NCBI GenBank assembly: GCA_947579665.1
Contig: OX388348.1
Span: 6,448,001-6,512,000, forward strand
From: Sympetrum striolatum
Taxonomy: Eukaryota > Arthropoda > Insecta > Odonata > Libellulidae
DNA length: 64,000 bases
Direction: 5' to 3'
Below, in pieces: positions 49,571 to 56,777 of this stretch (positions are counted from its first letter, which is position 1; each line of letters starts with the position of its first letter). The notes below the pieces were generated by a model that ran no database searches, had not been told where the DNA came from, and worked only from the letters and a program-made list of their open reading frames with translations. The position numbers and the translations under genes are program-made.

Positions 49571-50227
49571 ATGTCTTTCCCACTGAGCGCTCCTTTCACG
49601 ATGACCATAAGCGGTCCAACTATGAGTGGTAAGTCTGTATGGATGGAAAAGTTCATCGATTCGATAGATGCATTAGTTGACACAAAATTTGAGAAAATAA
49701 TTTGGTGCTATTCCGAACTCCAATCGGTCTCATCGAAATTAAGATCAAATCCAAAAGTAAAATTCAATCATGGTGTTCCTGATTTGGCAGAAATTTCAAA
49801 CAGTTCCGGAGGTCACCGATTGATTTGTCTCGATGATTTAATGATGGAAATCGATTCGTCTATAGTTAATTTATTTACAAAGGGTGCTCATCATTGGAAT
49901 TTAAGCGTGATCTTCATTACGCAAAATTTGTTTCATCAAGGCAAGGGTCGCAGAGACATCTCGCTAAACTCTCACTACATTGTATGTTTTAAAAACCCCC
50001 GCGATCGAAGTCAGATATTTCATCTTGCAAGACAGATACACCCCGAAAATCCCTCATTCATTCAAGATGCCTTTAGAGATGCTACTTCAAAACCGCACGG
50101 ATACTTGTTCATCGATTTAAAACAGAGCACGCCTGATGATTACAGGATAAGAACCGATATATTTCCGAAAGATAAGTTTACGTTCGTGTATGTTCCAAAA
50201 CTAAAAAATAAAAGACGTTTGTTTTAA
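49571..50227 (+). CDS. A32-like genome-packaging ATPase (FtsK/HerA type)
   Basis: 218 residues from the ATG. Walker A is GPTMSGKS (residues 15-22) and Walker B is LICLDDLMME (84-93). A sensor-like strand IFITQNLF (114-121) and an Arg-rich segment (KGRRD) follow. Length and motif order match the packaging ATPases of Polintons and of adeno-like and pox-like viruses, which drive DNA into preformed capsids. It is the first gene of the forward cassette and has its own putative TATA. There is a 23-bp gap to the next gene. No defects are seen. Confidence 0.92.
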   Translation: MSFPLSAPFTMTISGPTMSGKSVWMEKFIDSIDALVDTKFEKIIWCYSELQSVSSKLRSNPKVKFNHGVPDLAEISNSSGGHRLICLDDLMMEIDSSIVNLFTKGAHHWNLSVIFITQNLFHQGKGRRDISLNSHYIVCFKNPRDRSQIFHLARQIHPENPSFIQDAFRDATSKPHGYLFIDLKQSTPDDYRIRTDIFPKDKFTFVYVPKLKNKRRLF

Positions 50228-50250
50228 TAAATAAGAATCATTCGTCAAAT

Positions 50251-50580
50251 ATGTCTCGAGCTGTAAAGAGCTACCTCGATATTCTCAAGGCTCTCTGCAA
50301 AATGAAGCCTGAGCAGAGAGTGGCCATATTGAAAAATTGTGACAAGAAAATGGTTCATGCAATCTGCGAGTGTGTATTTAACGTCTTAAAAGGTAATGTA
50401 CAATTGAAGTCATGTCATAAGCGCAGGATATCTCGTCACAAGAAGATCTTGCGAAAAATTATTAAGCGCGGAGGTTGTTGGAAGAAGAAGAGACGTATAA
50501 TTGTTCAGAAAGGTGGTGGTTTTCTTTCCGTGATTATCGGTGCAGCTTTGAGTGGTTTGATCGGTTCGTTAATCAAGTAA
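50251..50580 (+). CDS. small basic Polinton protein with Gly-rich hydrophobic C-terminus
   Basis: 109 residues. Residues 1-50 form a helical region (YLDILKALCKM, RVAILKNC, HAICECVFNVLKGNV). Residues 55-86 are strongly basic (KRRISRHKKILRK, KKKRR). Residues 87-109 are QKGGGFLSVIIGAALSGLIGSLIK-like, Gly-rich and hydrophobic, and could be membrane-active. Proteins with this layout recur beside ATPase and integrase genes in animal Polintons, and a comparison with adenovirus pX/membrane-lytic peptides has been proposed for such genes. The role is unproven. The stop TAA shares its last A with the ATG of the next gene (TAATG). Confidence 0.75.
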   Translation: MSRAVKSYLDILKALCKMKPEQRVAILKNCDKKMVHAICECVFNVLKGNVQLKSCHKRRISRHKKILRKIIKRGGCWKKKRRIIVQKGGGFLSVIIGAALSGLIGSLIK

Positions 50581-51284
50581 TGGAACATGCAAAGAAAATG
50601 ATTTTGATACCAAGCGAGGTTATGGAAAGATTTACAAATAAACAAGATTCAGGTCACATTTCACGTCTCGATGAAGAAATGAAAAATATATTGCGTGCCG
50701 AGAACATTCCGGACAATGATAAATGGGACATGTATCGAGAGATTCTCTTAAAATACTTGAATCGTGTGGAAAAGCAGAAGAAACCCACATACTTACCTGT
50801 TATCGATACACCCGGTACATCTGAATTGGATAAATCGACGGTTGAGAGAAGTTTAGATTTTGGGGAAGAAAGTAAAACTGTATACGGTGATGAAATTTTA
50901 AACTCCGTCCCCAAGATCTTTAGAAGAAAGGCCAACTTGCTGTACGATAGAATTTTACGAAGTGGAAAAATCACATGGGATTCGCTAGGCGTGGTTACCA
51001 TTGACGGTCGCACGATACCCCAATCGAATATTACAGATCTCATAAACGATGCAATTCGACCTCGAAAAAACACTAATCCTGACGGTTGGGAAGCATTTTG
51101 TGATGCTTTACGGGGGATGAACATACCCCAAGAATATATTGGAAATCAGAAAAGATGGAACTTCATTCGCGACTCAGAATCTGTAGAGTATAAATCTAAG
51201 TCCTCGCGGAAAAAATCAACCGGAAAGGTTAAAGTTCGATATTCCCCATATAAAATCAGAAGTTGGGAAAAATTTCGTCTATAA
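50580..51284 (+). CDS. conserved Polinton protein, 234 aa
   Basis: The ATG at 50580 overlaps the preceding TAA (TAATG). The frame is open further upstream, but this is the first ATG outside the previous gene. The N-terminal half has helices (VMERFTNKQ, LDEEMKNILR, KWDMYREILLKYL). The C-terminal half, from residue 105, contains ILNSVPKIFRRKANLLYDRI, ITWDSLGVVTIDGRTIPQSNI, DLINDAIRPRK and IPQEYIGNQKRW. This signature is familiar from uncharacterised Polinton-encoded proteins of insects and other animals. The end is basic. No enzymatic motif is seen; a virion or assembly role is inferred from context only. The stop overlaps the integrase ATG (TAATG). Confidence 0.8.
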   Translation: MEHAKKMILIPSEVMERFTNKQDSGHISRLDEEMKNILRAENIPDNDKWDMYREILLKYLNRVEKQKKPTYLPVIDTPGTSELDKSTVERSLDFGEESKTVYGDEILNSVPKIFRRKANLLYDRILRSGKITWDSLGVVTIDGRTIPQSNITDLINDAIRPRKNTNPDGWEAFCDALRGMNIPQEYIGNQKRWNFIRDSESVEYKSKSSRKKSTGKVKVRYSPYKIRSWEKFRL

Positions 51285-52348
51285 TGAGTATTGGTGAAAC
51301 ATACCTAGACGCTAGTAATCCCTCTGGCTACTCAGGCGCGTCAAGACTTGTAAATAGTCTTAAGGGAAAGTATACGCCCAAAGAAGTTAGGAAGTGGCTG
51401 GAAGGTTTGGATGCATACACCCTTCATAAACCTATTCGTCGCAAATTTTCCAGGAATAGATACCATATAACTAATATCGATGATCTATGGCAATGCGATC
51501 TCATCGACATGCGTAATCTAAAAGACCGCAACGACGGGTATGGATACCTGTTAGCTGTGATTGATACTTTTAGTAAATACGCATGGGTTGCACCGCTTAA
51601 ATTAAAAACGGGTGGAAACGTTAAATTGGCTTTCCAGAAAATCTTCAACAAAAGCGACAGAAAACCGATCAACATACAGAGCGATAAAGGTGGTGAATTT
51701 ACCTCCCACTTAGTAAAAAGGTTTTTCAAGGAAAATGGTGTGAACTATTACGTGACGCAAAATCCAGATGTGAAGGCAAGCATAGTTGAACGTTTCAACA
51801 GAACACTGAAAACGAGAATGTGGCGTTACTTCACGGAAAGTAACACATTGAGGTACATGGATATTTTACCAAAATTATTACACGGTTACAACCACGCCTA
51901 CCATTCTAGTATAAAAATGGCACCAATAGATGTTAACGAGAAAAATGTTTATCAGGTTTGGAAAAATTTGTATGGTAATGTGAATGATAAAGTCTCAAAA
52001 CCTAAATTGCAAGTTGGTGATATGGTGCGAATATCCCGGATAAAATCGAAGTTTGATAAGGGATATGAAAGCAACTGGACTGAGGAAATATTTAAAATTC
52101 GTAGAGTAATAAATAGAAAGCCTGTAGTTTACGTTGTGGAGGATCAAAAGGGTGAAGAGATTGAGGGGAGATTTTACGAGCCGGAACTACAACGTGTCAG
52201 AGTCAATAAAACACGTGATTATAAAATAGATAAAATACTCGAGTATAGAGGTAAAGCTTCCAGAAGAGAAGCACTCGTCAAGTGGAGAGGATATCCAAAA
52301 AGCTTCAACTCTTGGGTTAACATCAAACATATTAAAAATTTAAGATGA
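51284..52348 (+). CDS. DD35E integrase with C-terminal chromodomain
   Basis: 354 residues from the ATG at 51284, which shares an A with the previous stop. The retroviral-type catalytic core has WQCDLIDM (D72), IQSDKGGEF (D134) and VERFNRTLK (E169). The D134-E169 spacing is 35, as in Polinton and LTR-element integrases. An SH3-like segment follows (KLQVGDMVRISR, about 241-252). The last 43 residues (YKIDKILEYRG, LVKWRGYP, SWVNIKHI) form a chromodomain, which in related integrases binds modified histone tails and can steer insertion. The N-terminal His/Cys zinc motif of retroviral integrases is not evident. The enzyme would cleave and join the TIR ends and make the 6-bp duplication seen here. 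The stop overlaps the next start as ATGA. Confidence 0.95.
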   Translation: MSIGETYLDASNPSGYSGASRLVNSLKGKYTPKEVRKWLEGLDAYTLHKPIRRKFSRNRYHITNIDDLWQCDLIDMRNLKDRNDGYGYLLAVIDTFSKYAWVAPLKLKTGGNVKLAFQKIFNKSDRKPINIQSDKGGEFTSHLVKRFFKENGVNYYVTQNPDVKASIVERFNRTLKTRMWRYFTESNTLRYMDILPKLLHGYNHAYHSSIKMAPIDVNEKNVYQVWKNLYGNVNDKVSKPKLQVGDMVRISRIKSKFDKGYESNWTEEIFKIRRVINRKPVVYVVEDQKGEEIEGRFYEPELQRVRVNKTRDYKIDKILEYRGKASRREALVKWRGYPKSFNSWVNIKHIKNLR

Positions 52349-53118
52349 AGGATCAGTTTTATGTTACTCTGCCTAGCAACAGCAGTATGAATTTATTTCC
52401 TGACAACACAACGACCAAATTTCGAACACAGTTACCAAAAAGATTCGAGCTATATGGTGAATGGGAAGTTGCCGTAGTAGAATTCCAATATCCATGCTCT
52501 CTTCTATCGGTAAGTAATGGAAATAATATCATAAGAATGTGGAACGATCGAGAAGGAAACGAAAAGTTTAGAATCAAACCTGGAAATTATGAAAGTATAT
52601 CATCCGTCATACGCGAAATAAATAGTATAAATACAATTTCTTCTCGCTTTATTTTTGAAATGGATGCAAGTACCCGACGCATTTCTGTAAAAGATGGTCG
52701 AGATTCTATAAAGCTCAAATCGGGGAAGAAAAATAAGCCGTACATGACTTTTTCGCCGAGGTTATCCCTACAACTCGGATTTGATCCAAAACTGCAAATA
52801 TCTACAGGTAGCGTCTCAAACCATCCAGCTAATTTATTCCTAGGATTTCCACATCAAATACTGATCTATTGTGATATCGTTGAGCAGCAATTCATTGGCG
52901 ACACATGTGCACCACTTCTTAGGATGGTGAATATGGCCACTAGAAAATATGTTTATGGGTCGCAAAGTTCGATTAGTTTCGATTCACCCCATTATGTTCC
53001 TCTGATGCGTCGAGAATTTGATAACATTGAGATTGATTTAAGGGACGATACGGGTAATCGGATCCCATTTGAGTTTGGAACGTCGTTCGTCAAACTACAT
53101 TTCCGAAGAGCGAATTAA
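52345..53118 (+). CDS. minor (penton) jelly-roll capsid protein
   Basis: 257 residues. The N-terminus, FYVTLPSNSSMNLFPDNTT, then KFRTQLPKRFELYGEWEVAV and EFQYP, is the characteristic start of Polinton minor capsid proteins. The rest is beta-rich with few helices, ending in an IPFEFGTSFVKLHFRR strand pair. Minor capsid proteins form pentons at the vertices of icosahedral capsids in double-jelly-roll viruses. The start ATG overlaps the integrase stop by four bases (ATGA). One base separates its stop from the next ATG. The assignment rests on the recognised N-terminal pattern and gene order. Confidence 0.85.
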   Translation: MKDQFYVTLPSNSSMNLFPDNTTTKFRTQLPKRFELYGEWEVAVVEFQYPCSLLSVSNGNNIIRMWNDREGNEKFRIKPGNYESISSVIREINSINTISSRFIFEMDASTRRISVKDGRDSIKLKSGKKNKPYMTFSPRLSLQLGFDPKLQISTGSVSNHPANLFLGFPHQILIYCDIVEQQFIGDTCAPLLRMVNMATRKYVYGSQSSISFDSPHYVPLMRREFDNIEIDLRDDTGNRIPFEFGTSFVKLHFRRAN

Positions 53119-53119
53119 A

Positions 53120-53644
53120 ATGGCCAGAGAAAAGCCAATGATTCTTCATGATCCCTACCTACAATATTACGAAAATCAGGCTGGAATGGGGATATCAAAC
53201 GTATATAGAGGGGCTGAATACCAACGTGGACATGGTATTGGAAGTTTCTTGGGCGGCATCTTCAGGGCGGCTTTACCGATCCTCTCGAGAGGTGCGAAAG
53301 CTGTTGGTAAAGAGATTTTACGCACAGGGGTTCACTTATTGGGTGATGTGGCTCAGAACAAACCCATCCGTGAATCGGTGTTGAGACGAGTCGATGAAGC
53401 TGGTGATAATCTTAAGAGAAAAGCTGTTGATTCGATTGACACATTAATGAGAGGGTCGGGTTATAAGAAGCGCCGAATCGTAAATCGGCGTCATTCTTCG
53501 ATAGTATCTTCCAGAAGAAAGAAGCCTCAGAGAGGAAAGAAGTCTAAGAGGAAAGGAAAAAGAGGTGGAATAAAAAACGTCAAAAATATCAAAAGGAAGG
53601 GGCGTCGTCAGTTGGCAAAACGTGAGTTAGATATTTTTGATTAA
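53120..53644 (+). CDS. basic Gly-rich virion-like protein (pVI/pX-like), 174 aa
   Basis: The ATG at 53120 follows the previous stop by one base. An upstream in-frame start lies inside the capsid gene and is less likely. Residues 10-45 read YLQYYENQAGMG, YQRGHGIGSFLGG, then IFRAALPILSRGAKAVGKE, an amphipathic Gly-containing helix that recurs in Polinton proteins. Residues 100-165 are very basic (KKRR, RRKK, RGKKSKRKGKRGG), suggesting DNA binding or condensation. The layout recalls adenovirus core and membrane-lytic minor proteins (pVI, pVII, pX). Such a role is inference. GIG-containing sites could be protease targets, as in adenovirus. Three bases separate it from the major capsid start. Confidence 0.75.
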   Translation: MAREKPMILHDPYLQYYENQAGMGISNVYRGAEYQRGHGIGSFLGGIFRAALPILSRGAKAVGKEILRTGVHLLGDVAQNKPIRESVLRRVDEAGDNLKRKAVDSIDTLMRGSGYKKRRIVNRRHSSIVSSRRKKPQRGKKSKRKGKRGGIKNVKNIKRKGRRQLAKRELDIFD

Positions 53645-53647
53645 AAA

Positions 53648-54958
53648 ATGTCATTCTTACATTCTCATTCCTGTGAATGTGCGAAATCTGAGTTGGATCT
53701 GTTCGCGATCCCTCCCACTCAAACCAGCATTCGCAATTCCCAATGGGTCCATTACAAACCTCTTTCGTCTATAAATGACGATTCACCCTTGGAGTTTGTT
53801 GTCAGCGGTGCTGGCGATGAATATTTCGATCTAGGACATACGTTAATTCATGTGGTCGCAAAAATTATAAAAACAGACGGGACCGTTACTGTGGCGGAAA
53901 ACAAAGTCGGACCTGTAAATAACTTTTTGCATTCCCTCTTTTCGCAAGTGGATGTTTATTTGAATCAAAAGTTGATTTCGCCACCTAGCAACACTTATGC
54001 TTATAGATCCTACATCGAAAATTTACTTTCATACGGCCCCGCTGCGAAAAAATCTCACTTAACAATGTCGATGTGGTACGATGATACGGCAGAGCTAATG
54101 GATAATCTGGATCATCAAAATCTGGGTCTAGCAAAAAGAAGAAATTTTACAAAGTTGAGTAAACAATTCGACATGATAGGCTGCATTCATTCAGATATTT
54201 TCAATCAAGATAAATTTCTTTTAAACGGTGTGGAACTTCGCATTAAAATGATACGATCGCGGGATTCATTCTGCCTCATGTCTGAAACGCCATATGCAAA
54301 AGTGAAGATAATGGATGCAACTCTGTTAGTGAGGCGAGTTTGTATTAACCCGAGCGTTCTAATTGCACATAGTAAAATTCTAGAGAAATCACCAGCTAAA
54401 TACCCACTGACGAGAGTTGAAGTTAAAGTGCTTACGATCTCTTCAGGTGTACAAAGTAAAGTCATAGACAATATTTTCATCGGTCAGTTGCCTAAACGCT
54501 GCGTCATTGGGTTCGTAACGAATACAGCTTTTAATGGTGACGTGACGAAAAACCCATTTAATTTCCAACATTTCTCAATGACGCACTTGTCTCTTTACAT
54601 CGACGGACAGCAAATACCCTCTAAACCCCTTCAAACAGATTTCACGAACGATAAGTTACATGTCATGGCATACCATACATTGTTTAGCGGTACAGGTATT
54701 CATTTCCTCAACGAAGGAAATGATATTTCCAGGGAAGCGTATCCACACGGGTATTGTCTCACCGCTTTCGATCTGACTTCTGATTTCTCATCTCATTCTC
54801 ATTCTCATTGGAATCTAGTAAGACAGGGGAGTCTTCGACTCGATGTTCGATTTGATCAGGCTCTTACGGAGACATTGACCTGCGTCATGTACGCCGAATT
54901 CGATAATATAATAGAAATCGATCGTCATCGGAATGTTTTGGTGGATTTTGGTGGGTAA
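53648..54958 (+). CDS. major capsid protein (double jelly-roll type)
   Basis: 436 residues of mostly beta character. Landmarks: an N-terminal Cys/His cluster (HSHSCEC), YFDLGHTLIHVVAKI (about 59-73), VNNFLHSLFSQVDVYLN, TYAYRSYIENLLSYG, and late FSSHSHSHWNLVRQGSLRLDVRF. This pattern is that of the proteins often annotated 'F54H12.2-like', identified as Polinton major capsid proteins with two jelly rolls. Trimers of such proteins tile icosahedral shells. The length is on the short side for a double jelly roll, but the ends are intact. It follows the basic virion protein by three bases, and 58 bp separate it from the next gene. Confidence 0.87.
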   Translation: MSFLHSHSCECAKSELDLFAIPPTQTSIRNSQWVHYKPLSSINDDSPLEFVVSGAGDEYFDLGHTLIHVVAKIIKTDGTVTVAENKVGPVNNFLHSLFSQVDVYLNQKLISPPSNTYAYRSYIENLLSYGPAAKKSHLTMSMWYDDTAELMDNLDHQNLGLAKRRNFTKLSKQFDMIGCIHSDIFNQDKFLLNGVELRIKMIRSRDSFCLMSETPYAKVKIMDATLLVRRVCINPSVLIAHSKILEKSPAKYPLTRVEVKVLTISSGVQSKVIDNIFIGQLPKRCVIGFVTNTAFNGDVTKNPFNFQHFSMTHLSLYIDGQQIPSKPLQTDFTNDKLHVMAYHTLFSGTGIHFLNEGNDISREAYPHGYCLTAFDLTSDFSSHSHSHWNLVRQGSLRLDVRFDQALTETLTCVMYAEFDNIIEIDRHRNVLVDFGG

Positions 54959-55016
54959 AATAGTATGACCACCTATGTGATGTGATCAGTTGAGATCTGA
55001 CTTCTGCGGTGACAAC

Positions 55017-55502
55017 ATGGAGAATCTTTTCATAGACTTTCAAGCGTGTGTCGATGATGTTGGGAAATTTGTCGTAAAAGAAGTGGCACTCCTCGACCGT
55101 GATAATTCTTTATTACAGCATTGGATAGTCAAACCGCCATTTTCCGCTGAATATTTGGGTAAAAGAGCAAAAAAACAAAACAACTGGTTGGAAACACACC
55201 ACCACGGAATAAATTGGGAGGAAGGATACATATCATACCCCATTCTGATCAGGATACTGCACAATATATGTCATAGCTATAAAAACATTTATGCAAAAGG
55301 ATCTGAGAAGGTTAAATTCTTATCTGACAAGCTCCAACTGGCTGTAGTGGATCTCGAATCGGGTGGGTGTCCATCGCTAAAAAAGCTGAATACCAAAACT
55401 CCAAGGTGTTTTCATAAAAATCATAAGACGGCCAGATTCTCTTGTGCGCTCTCAAACGTACATCAGATCGCCCACTGGTTTACTGAGTACGACATACAGT
55501 GA
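55017..55502 (+). CDS. conserved Polinton protein, 161 aa (possible degenerate exonuclease fold)
   Basis: Begins at the ATG at 55017; the frame upstream has only a TTG. Recognisable family landmarks are LFIDFQACV (3-11), FVVKEVALLD, NWLETHHHGINW, YAKGSEKVKFL (about 93-103), DLESGGCPSL and CALSNVHQIAHWF. This set recurs next to Polinton proteases in arthropods. FIDFQ, KGxEKxxFL and the C-terminal CALxNVxxLxxWF sit where DEDD exonucleases have their three motifs, but the acidic residues are mostly absent. It could be an inactive RNase H-like fold, which is speculation. The stop is 5 bp before the protease ATG, suggesting co-translation or a shared transcript. Confidence 0.8.
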   Translation: MENLFIDFQACVDDVGKFVVKEVALLDRDNSLLQHWIVKPPFSAEYLGKRAKKQNNWLETHHHGINWEEGYISYPILIRILHNICHSYKNIYAKGSEKVKFLSDKLQLAVVDLESGGCPSLKKLNTKTPRCFHKNHKTARFSCALSNVHQIAHWFTEYDIQ

Positions 55503-55507
55503 TTATC

Positions 55508-56023
55508 ATGATGAATTCAATACAATTAAGGTCAGCGCTAAGGAAGTGTAAAGTTTTTCAGGACATCAATACCGGTGTTTATGCGGCTGATACATTACCA
55601 ATACATGTTGAACGCCCATGCGCATTCGTTGCAAACACCGATCCTAAAAACAAGCCTGGTGAGCACTGGGTTGCATTTTTCATCGAAGAAAATGGTGTGT
55701 GCGAATATTTTGATAGTTTTGGATTACCACCGACCATCAATTATCATCAAATGTTCATCAAGAGAAATTCAAATCATTGGGTATATAACAGCACTTCTTT
55801 GCAGAGCCCTGCATCAAACGTGTGCGGTCATTATTGTTTGATGTTTCTCTACTTAAAGTGTTGCAATGAGGAATCAATTGTTAAATATTTTACCAAGAAT
55901 AAAGATAGAAATGATGCCTTAGTGAAATGTTTTGTGAATAAAGCAATTAATACGAATGGTACCCTATGTACCGAATCTGGATGTATTTTTCAAACCTGTA
56001 AACAACCCAAATTATACAAATAA
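55508..56023 (+). CDS. adenain-type cysteine protease
   Basis: 171 residues from the first ATG; a second ATG follows immediately. The catalytic layout matches adenovirus and Polinton maturation proteases (Ulp1/C5-like): GEHWVAF (H53), EYFDSFG (D69), LQSPASNVCGHYC (Q99 and C106). The enzyme would process capsid and core proteins. The right TIR begins at 55839, five codons after C106, so the last 61 residues are encoded within the repeat and duplicated at 41503-41687. The gene ends 26 bp before an AATAAA at 56050. All catalytic residues are present. Confidence 0.95.
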   Translation: MMNSIQLRSALRKCKVFQDINTGVYAADTLPIHVERPCAFVANTDPKNKPGEHWVAFFIEENGVCEYFDSFGLPPTINYHQMFIKRNSNHWVYNSTSLQSPASNVCGHYCLMFLYLKCCNEESIVKYFTKNKDRNDALVKCFVNKAINTNGTLCTESGCIFQTCKQPKLYK

Positions 56024-56049
56024 TTGTAATGTATCTTTAAAGTGTGATC

Positions 56050-56055
56050 AATAAA
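56050..56055 (+). terminator. polyadenylation signal AATAAA for the protease/virion cassette
   Basis: AATAAA lies 26 bp after the protease stop, followed by a GT-rich stretch (TTGTGTGTTTCG, about 56071-56082), as expected for a cleavage site between them. It lies in the TIR, so the left end carries the same signal. Confidence 0.75.
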
Positions 56056-56347
56056 ACTTAATCTCAAATAACTTGTGTGTTTCGTTTCTGAAAATCCCGA
56101 GATCCAATTCAAACCTGTGTTAATGAATTCCTTCCTTTCGATCAAACCGCTCCCCGACAGTCGTCGAGTAGCGTATTCGAGACTTTTCATTTTTAGTTGT
56201 GCATATAGTTTACCGTGTTATTTCAAACATCCCCCGTTTCGGGCTTTTCGATTTAACAACCGTTTGCAACCTCTCCCTCGATTTTTAAAGAAATTTAACG
56301 AGAAGCGGTGATGTTTAAATGCCTTATTTAACCTACCCCATCCCAAT

Positions 56348-56438
56348 GGTGTAGTGGCCGAGTGGTTAAGGCATGTGGCCCAAACCCAAACGTCCGAGCC
56401 TCGGGCGGTTCAAATCCTGGTGGAGGAGAATCTTTTTT
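56348..56438 (+). ncRNA. tRNA-like Pol III unit in right TIR
   Basis: Contains A box TGGCCGAGTGG (about 56354-56364), a class II-style long variable arm (CCGAGCCTCGG) and B box GGTTCAAATCC, then a T6 terminator at 56433-56438. The head closely follows tRNA-Ser/Leu. The putative anticodon loop CCCAAAC would read CAA (Leu) but lacks U33. The T stem is largely unpaired and the acceptor ends do not pair. It is therefore a tRNA-derived gene that cannot make a normal tRNA, though its promoter and terminator look usable. Confidence 0.6.
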
Positions 56439-56460
56439 CATTTATTTGAAACTTTAAAAA

Positions 56461-56488
56461 CTTAGAAAATCACCCAGATTTTCTAAGT
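56461..56488. repeat. terminal-repeat hairpin
   Basis: CTTAGAAAATC and GATTTTCTAAG are perfect inverted repeats around a short loop (ACCCA). They are mirrored at about 41038-41065 in the left TIR. The hairpin lies between the tRNA-like unit and the 58-bp repeats. Confidence 0.75.
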
Positions 56489-56524
56489 CCGGACTGCGAG
56501 GATCAGGGTTCGGTTCTCGTGACG

Positions 56525-56640
56525 TAGGACAGTGATTCTAACCCGGTTGGGATTCTATGGGAAAATGACGTCATAGAGGAGGTAGGACAGTGATTCTAAC
56601 CCGGTTGGGATTCTATGGCCGAATGACGTCATAGAGGAGG
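56525..56640 (-). repeat. 58-bp direct repeat x2 with CRE palindromes (right TIR)
   Basis: Mirror of 40886-41001. Each unit has TGACGTCA inside CTATG...CATAG. Confidence 0.85.
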
Positions 56641-56771
56641 AGAGTGTATCTGGAAGTCTGCAATAGGGGGTGGGTGGGGGGTCACGTGGGGGTTCCCTGG
56701 CGCCATAGGCGGTGGGGGACAATGTGTGATAGAGGGCGCTGCTGTCTGGCCACGGTGTCCCTACAACTACT

Positions 56772-56777
56772 CAGGTA
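56772..56777. other. target site duplication, right (CAGGTA)
   Basis: Identical to 40749-40754, with no mismatches. Confidence 0.95.

Larger units (their letters stand above)
40755..56771 (+). mobile_element. complete Maverick/Polinton element
   Basis: A 16,017-bp element with 933-bp inverted repeats, 5'-AG...CT-3' ends and a perfect 6-bp target duplication. It encodes the full Polinton core set: protein-primed PolB, A32-like ATPase, DD35E integrase, adenain-type protease, major and minor jelly-roll capsid proteins, plus four further proteins. All frames are intact. The TIR copies were identical in every stretch I compared, including the frames encoded in both. Family knowledge: Polintons with capsid genes are considered capable of virion formation (adintovirus-like). 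Virion production here is inference from gene content. Confidence 0.97.
55839..56771 (-). repeat. right terminal inverted repeat (933 bp)
   Basis: Inverted copy of 40755-41687, equal in length and identical in all stretches compared. It includes the end of the protease gene, the polyadenylation signal, the tRNA-like unit, the hairpin and both 58-bp repeats. It ends ...CAACTACT at 56771. Confidence 0.95.

Noticed and set aside
56348..56438. Functional tRNA-Leu(CAA) in the TIR
   Set aside because: U33 is absent, the T stem is largely unpaired and the acceptor ends do not pair. Annotated instead as a tRNA-like Pol III unit.
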